NCBI RefSeq assembly: GCF_003352085.1
Contig: NZ_CP025804.1
Coordinates: 1,116,001-1,180,000 of the forward strand
Direction of reading: 5' to 3'
DNA length: 64,000 bases
Origin: Sulfitobacter sp. SK012
Lineage (GTDB): Bacteria; Pseudomonadota; Alphaproteobacteria; Rhodobacterales; Rhodobacteraceae
The first letter of the stretch is position 1. Every line of letters begins with the position of its first letter. Under the pieces are notes generated by a model, which did not search any database, was not told the origin of the DNA, and saw nothing but the letters and a program-made list of their open reading frames with translations. Shown here piece after piece: positions 26,044-34,751 of the stretch. The position numbers and the translations under genes were made by a program.

Positions 26044-26652
26044 TTAGGCAGCTACGAGGGGGGAGACGAACCCTTCGCGGATCACCTCTGGATCATAGGC
26101 CTTGCGCGCAAAGACTTGCCGCACCATCGGTTCGAAGTGTTCGAGCTTTTCATAGCGGTAATCGGGGTCAAAACTGGACTGATCCCAACGTTCGCAGAAC
26201 TCTGAGCAGCTTGAGAAGCAAGGGTGATCCTTGAATTGATCCCGCGCGTTTCTGTCCCATCCGTAATGATGCCCGTAATAAAGCATCTGGAAAATTCCAT
26301 GATGTTCGACAACCCATGCAACGTCCCATCGAACGAAAGGTCGGATCACTTCTGCAGAAAAACGGTCATGGTTCTGCGGGGCCAGTCCGTCGCCGATATC
26401 ATGCAGCAATGTGCCGACGACCCAGTCAAGATCCGCCCCGCTGCGTTCTGCCCGCGTGGCCGATTGCAGCCCATGTTCCAGCCGGCTGATGTGGTAACCC
26501 TCGAGCGATACGTCACCTTGGCGGCGCAACTCATCCAACACGCGGTCAGCCGTCAAAGCCAAGTAGGGTTTTTCGAGCTTTTCAAGCATTGCATAGTCTT
26601 CTGCTGTGCCGTCCTTCATTTGAGTGAAACTAACCGTGTTTTTATCTGTCAT
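26044..26652 (-). CDS. HD-domain protein, PhnZ-like (possible diiron oxygenase or phosphohydrolase)
   Basis: The ATG at 26652 is chosen because AGGAG lies about 8 bases upstream; the product has 202 residues. HD-type metal ligands can be traced as His60 (RLEHGLQ), His84-Asp85 (LLHDIGD), His95 (NHDRF), His117 or 118 (VEHHGIF) and an Asp near 157-162. The run HISRLEHGLQSATRAERSG with LLHDIGD resembles PhnZ/TmpB-type mixed-valent diiron oxygenases that cleave organophosphonates. A plain HD phosphohydrolase is the alternative. The next gene rightwards, on the other strand, is an iron-type alcohol dehydrogenase. No phosphonate transporter is in the window. Confidence 0.72.
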   Translation of the reverse strand: MTDKNTVSFTQMKDGTAEDYAMLEKLEKPYLALTADRVLDELRRQGDVSLEGYHISRLEHGLQSATRAERSGADLDWVVGTLLHDIGDGLAPQNHDRFSAEVIRPFVRWDVAWVVEHHGIFQMLYYGHHYGWDRNARDQFKDHPCFSSCSEFCERWDQSSFDPDYRYEKLEHFEPMVRQVFARKAYDPEVIREGFVSPLVAA

Positions 26653-27002
26653 TTCATGCACTCCTAATTGAACGGCGCTCTAAGAACGGATTGCTTTGAC
26701 CTCTATCTTTGGCAAGACTTGACCAAAGCAGGCCGTAACGCAAGTCTACTACGTGCCGGACCGCGCGCGTCTCACTATATAGATCACCATACGAAGTATG
26801 GCGGACCAACCTATGCAAAAAAAGCAGCAAAAACATGCTGTGCGCGGTGCCACAAAAAGTAATATTGTTGCTACTGGATTAGCAGACGTTCTCCGAAGCC
26901 CAATGGCTAGACTGGGTGGTCAAGCTCCTCCACTTAGGCAAGGGCGCTGATATGGGCAAAATATTTCGGATCACGGCCCTCACATCAAAAGGCAAAAGAT
27001 AG
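26653..27002. other. Intergenic region between divergent HD and alcohol dehydrogenase genes
   Basis: About 350 bp. It should hold both promoters. The short open frames here look random and no repeat was noticed. Confidence 0.45.
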
Positions 27003-28145
27003 ATGTTTTCATTTTCCAGTCCCCAAACCATCCATTTTGGGCGCGGCCAAAGCAAGCAAACCTCGACCTTAGCCAAGAGCTTTGGCAACTCCGCCCTTTT
27101 GGTTCATGGGGCGAATGCCAATCGAGCTGAATGGCTGGTGACCTCATGCAAAGAAGCTGGGCTATCAATCAAGACAATCAGTTGCCAAAACGAGCCGTCC
27201 TTGCCAGATATCCAAGCCGCTTTGGTCGCGTTTGACGGCTTTCGACCCGCAGTTGTAATTGCTCTGGGAGGCGGGTCAGTCATCGATTTTGCTAAGGCAC
27301 TGGCAGCCCTAATCCCCTGCAGTGGACCTGCGGCCAACTATCTGGAAGTCGTGGGGGATGGCCGCGCACTAGAGCATCCACCAATCCCCATGATCGCACT
27401 TCCTACGACGGCGGGAACAGGTGCGGAGGTAACCAAAAACGCTGTCATTTCAGTGCCGGAACATGGCCTAAAGATCAGCCTGCGCGATCAAAGGATGATC
27501 CCAAAGATTGCAATCGTTGACGCAGGACTGATGCAGGGCGCGCCCCAAGATGTGACCCTTGCAGCCGGTTTGGACGCTGTAACGCAGGTGATTGAGCCAT
27601 TCTTAAGTGTCAAATCCAACCCGATGACTGATGCTATTTGCCGTGCGGCGATACCGGTCGGCCTAGAAGTTCTGCGCGAGGTGGTCGAAAATGATCACCC
27701 CGACAGTTGGGATGCGATGGCTTGGGTCAGCACCTGCGGTGGTATGGCTTTGGCAAATGCGGGGCTTGGTGCCGTTCATGGATTTGCTGGTGTGATCGGA
27801 GGCATGACCAACACGCCACATGGCGAAATTTGTGGAACTTTGCTGCCCGCCGTTTTGGACAGCCATATGCGAAAAGCGGAAAAGAACACCAACATTCATG
27901 AACGGATAAGTTGGGTGCTGGGGTTGGTCGACACTCACTTTGCCAACGGTCGGGAGGGCTGCGGGATAGTTGAGCTCAGACGGTGGTCAAAAGGGTTGGG
28001 CCTGCGCGGTCTAGATGATTTAGGGCTTTCTTCAGAAGACCATTCTAGCGTCGCTATAGCCGCCGCCAATGCGTCCTCGATGAAAGGCAATCCGTTCCCG
28101 CTCACACATGGGGAAATGGTTCAAATATTGGAGGCCGCAAGTTAG
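27003..28145 (+). CDS. Iron-type (group III) alcohol dehydrogenase
   Basis: The 380-residue product is normal for the family. The NAD-binding N-terminal half has IALGGGSVIDFAKALAAL, and the family signature follows (ALPTTAGTGAEVTKNAVI). Metal ligands are recognisable in AAGLDAVTQVIEPF, LGAVHGFAGVIGG and NTPHGEICG. It oxidises an alcohol or reduces an aldehyde or keto group with NAD(P); the substrate is unknown. The N-terminal sequence FGRGQ and the HGF/PHG histidines fit the maleylacetate reductase/alcohol dehydrogenase branches. Confidence 0.9.
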   Translation: MFSFSSPQTIHFGRGQSKQTSTLAKSFGNSALLVHGANANRAEWLVTSCKEAGLSIKTISCQNEPSLPDIQAALVAFDGFRPAVVIALGGGSVIDFAKALAALIPCSGPAANYLEVVGDGRALEHPPIPMIALPTTAGTGAEVTKNAVISVPEHGLKISLRDQRMIPKIAIVDAGLMQGAPQDVTLAAGLDAVTQVIEPFLSVKSNPMTDAICRAAIPVGLEVLREVVENDHPDSWDAMAWVSTCGGMALANAGLGAVHGFAGVIGGMTNTPHGEICGTLLPAVLDSHMRKAEKNTNIHERISWVLGLVDTHFANGREGCGIVELRRWSKGLGLRGLDDLGLSSEDHSSVAIAAANASSMKGNPFPLTHGEMVQILEAAS

Positions 28146-28708
28146 GCGAGCGTGCGGCGAAGATGATTATCTACCCCGGAAATTTGTGTATCCCAAAGAC
28201 TTTGGTTCTCATCCGTGTCGGCATTACGGCCAGCCCAGCCTAATAAGCAAAGAGGCGCATCGGAACAAACCGATATCCCTTGGGCAGCATCTCACGCGCT
28301 GGAACGGTTGGTTCCGAGGCGATCTTAATCAATATTTGCAATATTTCATCCAATTCAAAAAAATGGGCTCCACACAATGCCCTTAAACACCTAGCGAAAA
28401 GTACCGCGACATTGATGTGTCTAGCGGCCCAGCACATTGGCAAGACAGCCTAGGGGTGACGTATTATCTCTTACTGGGCAGCAATAAATTAAAAATTATA
28501 TTTAATCTTAAATGCTTAGCGGTCTGATTTGGTCGGACTGGCATCGTGACAGTGTCGCGTCCAAAAACAGTTGTCACAGAGCTATGAAGCATATAGCGAC
28601 GTTTACAGGCCCCGTCACAGGTGGAATTCAGCTTCATCCTTTATCGACACGAAATGCGCGTCTCATAGCCTTGACAGAGGCGGAACTTTGATTGGTCTAG
28701 TTACAGCG
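28146..28708. other. Intergenic region, AT-rich near 28480-28520
   Basis: About 560 bp with no credible gene. An AT-rich patch around 28480-28520 may hold the promoter of the phospholipase-like gene. An in-frame extension of that gene runs back to 28571 but lacks a signal-peptide-like start. Confidence 0.4.
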
Positions 28709-29275
28709 ATGCGTCTCCGTAAGTTCATTGCAATTGGTCTGCTTGCTGGGATTAGCGCCGCGCAGGCCACAGCTCAAGACACCGAAACCACTGCATTTCG
28801 GCGCGCAGTCGAGATGCCGTCACAACGGGCGCTGGAGAAGGTCCAGCGTGATCCTGAAACAGAGCTGGGCCCGTTCACGACGGACGGATGTAGCGGTGGA
28901 ATATCTGGAGGCTGGAGTATCGCATCCATCCGCTTTCCCAGTTTTGCTGAAGCCCACATGGAAAACCCGCCTTGGGAAGATTGCTGTGTGACACACGACC
29001 AATCCTATCACTCGGCTGGTGGCGACCTGGGTGCCGAAGCAAGCTTCGAGGCGCGACTGCTGGCGGACAATAAATTGATGATGTGTGTGCGGAACAGTCA
29101 AGCAGAACGCGAGAACGCTCTATACCTGCTCTATGGAATGTCGCCGGAAGACGTGGACTTTGCTTACGATGCAATTGCAAAGGCGATGTTTCTCTCCGTT
29201 CGCTTTGGCGGTAGCCCTTGCTCTGGCCTGCCTTGGCGTTGGGGCTATGGCTATCCGGGGTGCTTTTTCGACTGA
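28709..29275 (+). CDS. Secreted phospholipase A2-like protein
   Basis: The ATG at 28709 begins a signal peptide (MRLRKFIAIGLLAGISAAQATA) and a 188-residue precursor; a TTG at 28688 is an alternative. The mature protein has TTDGCSGGISGGW and then WEDCCVTHDQSYHSAGGDL, which matches the CCxxHD active-site motif of phospholipase A2, with further cysteines in MCVRNS, GSPCSG and PGCF for disulphides. It would hydrolyse phospholipids outside the cytoplasm or act as a toxin-like secreted enzyme. The family link is by motif only. No immunity gene is evident. Confidence 0.75.
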   Translation: MRLRKFIAIGLLAGISAAQATAQDTETTAFRRAVEMPSQRALEKVQRDPETELGPFTTDGCSGGISGGWSIASIRFPSFAEAHMENPPWEDCCVTHDQSYHSAGGDLGAEASFEARLLADNKLMMCVRNSQAERENALYLLYGMSPEDVDFAYDAIAKAMFLSVRFGGSPCSGLPWRWGYGYPGCFFD

Positions 29276-29461
29276 CATCCGCAAGCATTATGTCTGATCA
29301 AGAACCGCACAGGGTGGCACACTAGCGGCTCGAAGCGGGCTTTCGAGAGCGTCATGCATTAGGGTCTGCATTGCGGAACAAAGCCGACCTTGTTCGAGGT
29401 TTGCGCCAATGGCCGCTTCAGCCTATTAAGAACAACGACTCTCACTGGATTGCAGGCAACG

Positions 29462-29698
29462 ATGATACCAAAACTGAGGCGGATAAAGATCTCTTCGGTG
29501 CAAGAGCTCAAGAACTGGCTCGCTAAGAACTCCAAGCTAGAGCAGGAAGTCATGATCGTTACTTGCAACAAGCAGTCTCGTGACAAACACGTAAGCAGCG
29601 ATCAAGTGCGGGATGCTTTGAGTGCAAATGGTTGGACCGCTGGTCAAAGCTATACTCTTGACGGCAACCTTGTTGGACATGTAGCCAGCCATAACTGA
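29462..29698 (+). CDS. Small hypothetical protein, 78 residues
   Basis: The sequence from the ATG at 29462 (MIPKLRRIKISSVQELKNWL) is compact, balanced and protein-like: VQELKNWLAKNSKLEQEVMIV, then SSDQVRDALSANGWTAGQSYTL. It looks like a small helix-strand domain; the WL...VMIVTCNK pattern recalls YdeI-like proteins, but this is not firm. The frame extends upstream to 29390 without good start signals. It has no signal peptide or membrane segment. Confidence 0.5.
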   Translation: MIPKLRRIKISSVQELKNWLAKNSKLEQEVMIVTCNKQSRDKHVSSDQVRDALSANGWTAGQSYTLDGNLVGHVASHN

Positions 29699-29809
29699 CC
29701 AAGTTGGGCGTCACAGAGCGGTTCAAGCGTGCCAACACAGAGGGCCATCGGTCAACTGAGCAGCGTTCTACATACGAAATTCATAGGCGCCTTGTGAGCC
29801 GATCGACGA

Positions 29810-30358
29810 TCAATGACCGGCAGTTTTCCATTTGACCGGGGTTACGTAAACGATGCTATCATCAACACTGACCATCACATCGCCGTCCTGAATAGTAACC
29901 TGCAACTTCATCGAACGGCTTGCCAGTTTCGCTAGTTCGCTGGTTTCGTTCTCGGATAGGTTTACCACCTGAAGGTTGTCAAACCGAGTGGTGCTATTTT
30001 TGATCTTCTCCCACCACATTTCAGCCGTCCTGCCGCCGTAACAATAGACTATCACATCGTTGGCTTTGCCAGAGGATTGACGAACGACCTTCTCGCCCGG
30101 AAGTCCCAACGCGATCCACAACTCAAGCTCACCACTCAGGCTTTTTCGCCAAATGTCTGGCTCGTCATCCGCCGAAAGACCCTTAGTCATTTCCAAGTGT
30201 TCATGGGCATTCAGTGCAAAAGCGAGAATACGCACCATTAACCGTTCATCCGTTTCTGAGGGATGCTTGGCAACGGTCAGTTTATGGGTCTCATAATAGT
30301 GACGATCCATGTCAGTTACGGAAAGCTCAACTTTATAAATGGTAGCTTTTTGCGCCAT
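29810..30358 (-). CDS. yaeQ: YaeQ family protein
   Basis: From the ATG at 30358 the product is 182 residues, the standard YaeQ length, and begins MAQKATIYKVELSVTDMDRHYYETH, the family start. Further matches are HPSETDERLMVRILAFALNAHE, GLPGEKVVRQSSGKANDVIVY and the WWEKIKN stretch. YaeQ has a PD-(D/E)XK-nuclease-like fold of uncertain function, formerly linked to RfaH suppression. The upstream in-frame extension to 30448 is not protein-like. It is followed on the same strand by nothing nearby; the potassium channel gene lies upstream. Confidence 0.92.
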   Translation of the reverse strand: MAQKATIYKVELSVTDMDRHYYETHKLTVAKHPSETDERLMVRILAFALNAHEHLEMTKGLSADDEPDIWRKSLSGELELWIALGLPGEKVVRQSSGKANDVIVYCYGGRTAEMWWEKIKNSTTRFDNLQVVNLSENETSELAKLASRSMKLQVTIQDGDVMVSVDDSIVYVTPVKWKTAGH

Positions 30359-30464
30359 GATTTGCCCCAGAATGCGAAGATAGGAACGCCTAGTGCGTCT
30401 GAGGACTTTGTGAAAGCAGATAAAATGGCCGCTGTAGCTCTGACGCATCGTGGGCGGTCGCGCG

Positions 30465-31241
30465 TTAGTTTAAACCTTCCGTTTCAATCTGCACGACTTC
30501 GCCGCAGTGCTTACAATGAACCGCGTCCGGATCATGCTTCAAAAGCCCGCAACTCTTACATCTGTGGCTGACCTTTGCTGGCTGGATTATTGCCCTTGCT
30601 AACTGCACAAACAGAGCCACGCCAACGATCATGATCAGCACCGAAAACAACTTTCCACCGATGGTTTCAGGCGTAATGTCTCCGTAGCCGGTCGTCGTTA
30701 GCGTCGTCACTGTAAAATAAAGGGCGTCTATGTACCCTTCGAACCCAGCTGCTTTATCGACAAAAAAGGCAAACACGACGGAGGTTGTGAAGAACACGAA
30801 AACAAAAAGGTTCACGGCCGCGACCACTGCATATTCATGCTTAGTGAAGAAAGGGCTCATTCGGCGCAGATCGTGCAACAGATGGTAAGAATGGATCAAT
30901 CTTAGACCGCGCAAGATGCGTAAAAACGCGATACTTTCATCGATGAAGGGCGACACTAAGAGTGACGCGATAACGATCATGTCAGCGATCGTATAGAGTT
31001 GGCGCAGCGTTTTACCACGATCCTCCGAAATCCATAAACGCGCGCAGAAATCTACCAAAATTACCGCCCCGACCAGAAGAATAAGGGCATTCAACGCGGG
31101 CGTTTTTGGAAGCGGAGCGGTGACGATGAACAGAATAATGGTGAGCGCGTCGAAGCTGATCAGCGCAAGGCGAAATCGCCGCGCTTGTAGGCTGGACCCT
31201 GTGTAAAGCCGGGTCAGCATCTCTTTCCAAGTCTCGCTCAT
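30465..31241 (-). CDS. Voltage-gated-type potassium channel with a C-terminal zinc ribbon
   Basis: The 258-residue product has six membrane helices. The S4 helix carries regularly spaced arginines (FLRILRGLRLIHSYHLL, about 107-123). The pore loop has the potassium selectivity filter TTTGYGD at 182-188, before the last helix. The tail contains CKSC and CKHC (Cys228, 231, 243 and 246), a four-cysteine zinc ribbon, instead of an RCK domain. It should conduct potassium across the inner membrane. The zinc ribbon may bind metal, DNA or a partner; its purpose is unknown. Confidence 0.9.
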   Translation of the reverse strand: MSETWKEMLTRLYTGSSLQARRFRLALISFDALTIILFIVTAPLPKTPALNALILLVGAVILVDFCARLWISEDRGKTLRQLYTIADMIVIASLLVSPFIDESIAFLRILRGLRLIHSYHLLHDLRRMSPFFTKHEYAVVAAVNLFVFVFFTTSVVFAFFVDKAAGFEGYIDALYFTVTTLTTTGYGDITPETIGGKLFSVLIMIVGVALFVQLARAIIQPAKVSHRCKSCGLLKHDPDAVHCKHCGEVVQIETEGLN

Positions 31242-31888
31242 GAACCGACAAGTTCAAAATTTGTAGTTCAATGCAAGCCAAAATCCTTGTGACAAATGAA
31301 CGTTTGGAAAACTGATGCCAAGCATCCGCTGTTCAGCGTGACCTGCATTAAGTCGCATCCAAGGAGATGTACGACTAGGCGAGATCATCTGCCCTAGGCT
31401 CTTAGTCCATTCTGCTGAACGTCTTAGCCACCGGAAATTGTTGCGTATATTGAGCACATCATTCTCCAGAATACTGCTTTCGCAATGGATGCCTTCTGAA
31501 CGCGAATCTTGCACAAAAATACGCGGGAGCTTCCGTTGTCTTCGACCAAGCCTAGAATATATCACCAGAATGGGCCCGTTTATCGGTCTCAACGGGCTTC
31601 ATGCACCAGGGTCATCGACTCAAATCTATTCCGCCAGAACCGAGCTGTTCCGTGGCTGACATAGATCAATCTGAAATGGGCGGGAGGGAAGTACGGTTAC
31701 CAAAAGGATTGAGTGTCGAGCACAACGCCAGTAACCTAAATGCATATGAAAGAATCTCGATTGTCCCGGCGCTCGCGTGTTGAACCGACCCATGCAAGCG
31801 GCCAAGCTGAATACACTCGCATCAGAATTGTGAGCTCAGCATTGACGTTTCTTTTTGACCCATTCTTTCCAAAAGATGGGTGTAGTTA
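31242..31888. other. Intergenic region with a possible outer-membrane protein tail
   Basis: About 650 bp without a full gene. On the minus strand, a frame ending at 31254 closes with FPNVHLSQGFWLALNYKF, reminiscent of a beta-barrel C-terminus with a terminal Phe. Only about 70 residues look coherent, so this may be a gene fragment. The rest appears empty. Confidence 0.35.
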
Positions 31889-33739
31889 GTGTCGTTGCAG
31901 CACCTTGGGAGCATTTATCCTGGAAAGGCCTATTCGCCGTATGCCAAGCGGTCCTTTCCTAGCAACCTTTATTGGGGTGAGACCCATCTACACACGGGCT
32001 TGTCTCTTGATGCAGGTTTGTTCGGCAATACGACAGGACCAGATACGGCGTATCGCCTTGCCCGTGGTGAAGAGATTACAACATCAACCGGTCAACCTTT
32101 GAAGCTCAGCCGCCCGCTAGATTTCTTGGTTGTTGCCGACCACTCCGACTTGATGGGGATCGCGACTGACATCCAGAATGGTGCGCCAAATATCCTCGCG
32201 GACCCGAAGGGCAAAGAGTGGGCAGAGGGCTTTGCGAAAGGTGGAGAAGATGCGGCCAAAGCTGCCTTTGATCTGATTGGTAACTTCTCTCAGGGGACAG
32301 TTCCAGAAGATTTGGTAGAGGCGTACAGCCCCGGATCGCCCATTTACGATGGTGTCTGGGAAAAAATTATCGACGCTGCCGAACGCTTTAACGAGCCACA
32401 TCGGTTCACGGCGTTCATTGGGTACGAATGGACGTCAGTTCCAAAAGGCTTCAACCTGCACCGCAACGTTGTCCTGCGCGACGGCGGACCACGGGCAAGG
32501 CAAGTTATTCCACTGACCACCCAAGCACCGCTGGGGACGACAGACCCGCTGGACCTGTATCAATGGCTCGAAGACTACGAGGCGAATACTGGTGGCCAAG
32601 CACTGGCCATTGCACATAACGGCAACTTGTCGAATGGGTGGATGTTCCCAGTTGAAGGAACCTATGCCGGCGGTGTGGTTGATGAAAACTATGTAGAACT
32701 AAGAGCAAAGTGGGAACCGCTCTACGAAGTCACACAGATAAAGGGTGACGGCGAGACCCATCCAACAGTGTCTCCTGACGATGAATTCGCCGATTACGGG
32801 ACTTGGGATGTCGCGAATCTCGATATTACTGAACTTAAAACTCCAGAAATGCTGCCGCGTGAATATGCACGCGAAGCATTGAAAAATGGTTTGATGCTCG
32901 AAAAGAAGCTGGGCACCAACCCCTACAAGTTCGGGATGATAGGTGCCACCGACTCGCATACATCCTTGCCAACGGCTGAAGAGGAGAACTTTTTCGGCAA
33001 ATCCACGAGTGTTGAACCTTCGAAAAGTCGTGTATCGCACCCATTTGTCAAATCAGCGCTTGGTGCCATTGAAGGCGATACGCTGCTTGCTTCGGGCTAT
33101 CAGGGTATATGGGCAACCGAAAATACGCGGGCCGCGCTTTTTGATGCAATGGAGCGCAAGGAAACCTACGCGACCACTGGATCGCGAATGGCAGTACGTT
33201 TCTTTGGTGGTTGGGAATTTGATGAAGTTGACCTGCGCAGCCGTCAACTTGCATTTGTTGGTTACGAAAAAGGCGTGCCAATGGGGGGAGACCTGACAAA
33301 AGCACCAGATGGGAAAGCACCGACATTCCTGACTTACGCTTTGCGCGATCCTATCGGCGCAAACCTTGATCGCGTTCAAATTGTCGAAGGGTGGATGGAC
33401 GCCGATGGCAACCTGCAGGAAAAAGTGCACGATGTCGTTTGGTCTGGAGATCGGGAACCTGATGCCGACGGCAAACTGCCACCCGTGGGCAACACGGTCG
33501 ACATTGAAGCCGCAAATTGGACCAACACGATTGGTGCATCCGAGTTGATTTCAGTATGGACGGACCCCGATTTTGATGCTGCTGAGAGCGCATTCTATTA
33601 CGTTCGGGTTCTTGAAATTCCGACACCTCGGTGGGTGCTGTATGACCAATTGCGCCTCGGTGCTGAACTTCCAGAAGGCATTGAGCTAATCCATCAAGAA
33701 CGTGCATACACGTCACCTATTTGGTACTCGCCGTCCTAA
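31889..33739 (+). CDS. DUF3604-family protein (possible metal-dependent PHP-like hydrolase), no signal peptide visible
   Basis: The GTG at 31889 opens a 616-residue frame, with a TAG just upstream. Family landmarks are clear: [23 protein letters not shown], then [35 protein letters not shown] and [14 protein letters not shown]. The HLH, DHS and DSH motifs recall the metal sites of PHP-type phosphoesterases, so a hydrolase is likely. Relatives are usually exported, yet no signal peptide is present before KAYSPYA, so either the 5' end is eroded or the protein stays inside. PpiC-type and HupE-type genes follow on the same strand. Confidence 0.87.
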   Translation: MSLQHLGSIYPGKAYSPYAKRSFPSNLYWGETHLHTGLSLDAGLFGNTTGPDTAYRLARGEEITTSTGQPLKLSRPLDFLVVADHSDLMGIATDIQNGAPNILADPKGKEWAEGFAKGGEDAAKAAFDLIGNFSQGTVPEDLVEAYSPGSPIYDGVWEKIIDAAERFNEPHRFTAFIGYEWTSVPKGFNLHRNVVLRDGGPRARQVIPLTTQAPLGTTDPLDLYQWLEDYEANTGGQALAIAHNGNLSNGWMFPVEGTYAGGVVDENYVELRAKWEPLYEVTQIKGDGETHPTVSPDDEFADYGTWDVANLDITELKTPEMLPREYAREALKNGLMLEKKLGTNPYKFGMIGATDSHTSLPTAEEENFFGKSTSVEPSKSRVSHPFVKSALGAIEGDTLLASGYQGIWATENTRAALFDAMERKETYATTGSRMAVRFFGGWEFDEVDLRSRQLAFVGYEKGVPMGGDLTKAPDGKAPTFLTYALRDPIGANLDRVQIVEGWMDADGNLQEKVHDVVWSGDREPDADGKLPPVGNTVDIEAANWTNTIGASELISVWTDPDFDAAESAFYYVRVLEIPTPRWVLYDQLRLGAELPEGIELIHQERAYTSPIWYSPS

Positions 33740-33742
33740 TTA

Positions 33743-33767
33743 ATTGCCGGGCCGGGGGGGCGGCAAT
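33743..33767 (+). terminator. Possible hairpin after the DUF3604 gene
   Basis: ATTGCCG and CGGCAAT form a 7-bp stem with a G-rich 11-base loop, immediately after the stop codon. No U-run follows. It could weaken read-through into the PpiC gene. Confidence 0.4.
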
Positions 33768-33917
33768 CGTTTCCCCGGTCCAATTCGACTATAATATGAC
33801 CTTGAAAACAACATAAGTTCAGTTCGTCGTTTCCTTTGGGACGTATTTCCTTTCTAAGGTATTTTGGGCGCTGAAATAGGGCTCCGATTGGGACCTGATT
33901 ACTGGATAACCACTACA

Positions 33918-34751
33918 ATGTTTCTCTCTTTCTTGCGGCAACCCTTGTTTCATTTCTTTGTCATCGGTGCCGTGCTGTTTTCGCTATACTCATTGGTAGA
34001 CGATACGCCGCCAAAACCTGACCGCCCAAGCATCGTCGTGTCCACACAAGATGCCCAATGGCTTGCCTCCCAATTCAAGGCAACGTGGAAGCGGCTTCCA
34101 TCCGAAAAGGAACTCGATGCCATTGTCGCTTCTTTTGTGCGCGAGGAAATCTACGTCCGAGAAGCCCTGAAGCTGGGTTTGGATCAAGGCGATACAATCG
34201 TACGCAAACGTCTGAGCCAGAAAATGGAATTCCTGACCGAAGCCGGTGCAGAGGCTTCTCTTACGGATGACGCCGTTTTGAAATCGTACTTCACCCAGAA
34301 TGCCGAGGCCTACCATAGCGCGGCACGCATCGCGTTCTCGCAAATCTTGCTTGCCGAACCAGTCGAAGCATCCATGTCCGCTGTGCTCGCAGATCTTGCG
34401 GCAGGTGAAGACTTTACCCAACTTGGTGCCAGATCTTTGTTACCTGCGCTGGTGTCCCCGATACCCGCTGCGGCAGTAGATGGTGCATTTGGGCAGGGTA
34501 TGTTTGAGCAAATTGAAAAGTTAGAGCCTGGTGTTTGGAGCGGGCCGATTACATCCGGATACGGTCAACATCTTGTGCGTCTTGATCAACGTGAGCCCGG
34601 TGTTTTGCCACCCTTTGAACAGATACGCGCGCGTGTTGAATTAGACTGGCGTCACAACAAAGCCGAAGAGTTGCGCAGCGAGCGGTTCGAGCTGCTTCGA
34701 GATCAATATGACATTGTGATGCCCGACGTGTCTCAGGTGCTCTCACAATGA
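33918..34751 (+). CDS. Membrane-anchored peptidyl-prolyl isomerase, PpiC/parvulin type
   Basis: The ATG at 33918 starts directly with a membrane anchor (LFHFFVIGAVLFSLYSLV), giving 277 residues; a TTG at 33864 is less likely. The periplasmic part has a helical region (ELDAIVASFVREEIYVREALKLGL) and then a parvulin-like domain (ARIAFSQILLA, then KLEPGVWSGPITSGYGQHLVRLDQ). These proteins help fold exported proteins. Its TGA overlaps the ATG of the HupE-type gene (ATGA), so the two are translationally linked. Pairing with DUF3604 and HupE suggests a shared job. Confidence 0.88.
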   Translation: MFLSFLRQPLFHFFVIGAVLFSLYSLVDDTPPKPDRPSIVVSTQDAQWLASQFKATWKRLPSEKELDAIVASFVREEIYVREALKLGLDQGDTIVRKRLSQKMEFLTEAGAEASLTDDAVLKSYFTQNAEAYHSAARIAFSQILLAEPVEASMSAVLADLAAGEDFTQLGARSLLPALVSPIPAAAVDGAFGQGMFEQIEKLEPGVWSGPITSGYGQHLVRLDQREPGVLPPFEQIRARVELDWRHNKAEELRSERFELLRDQYDIVMPDVSQVLSQ

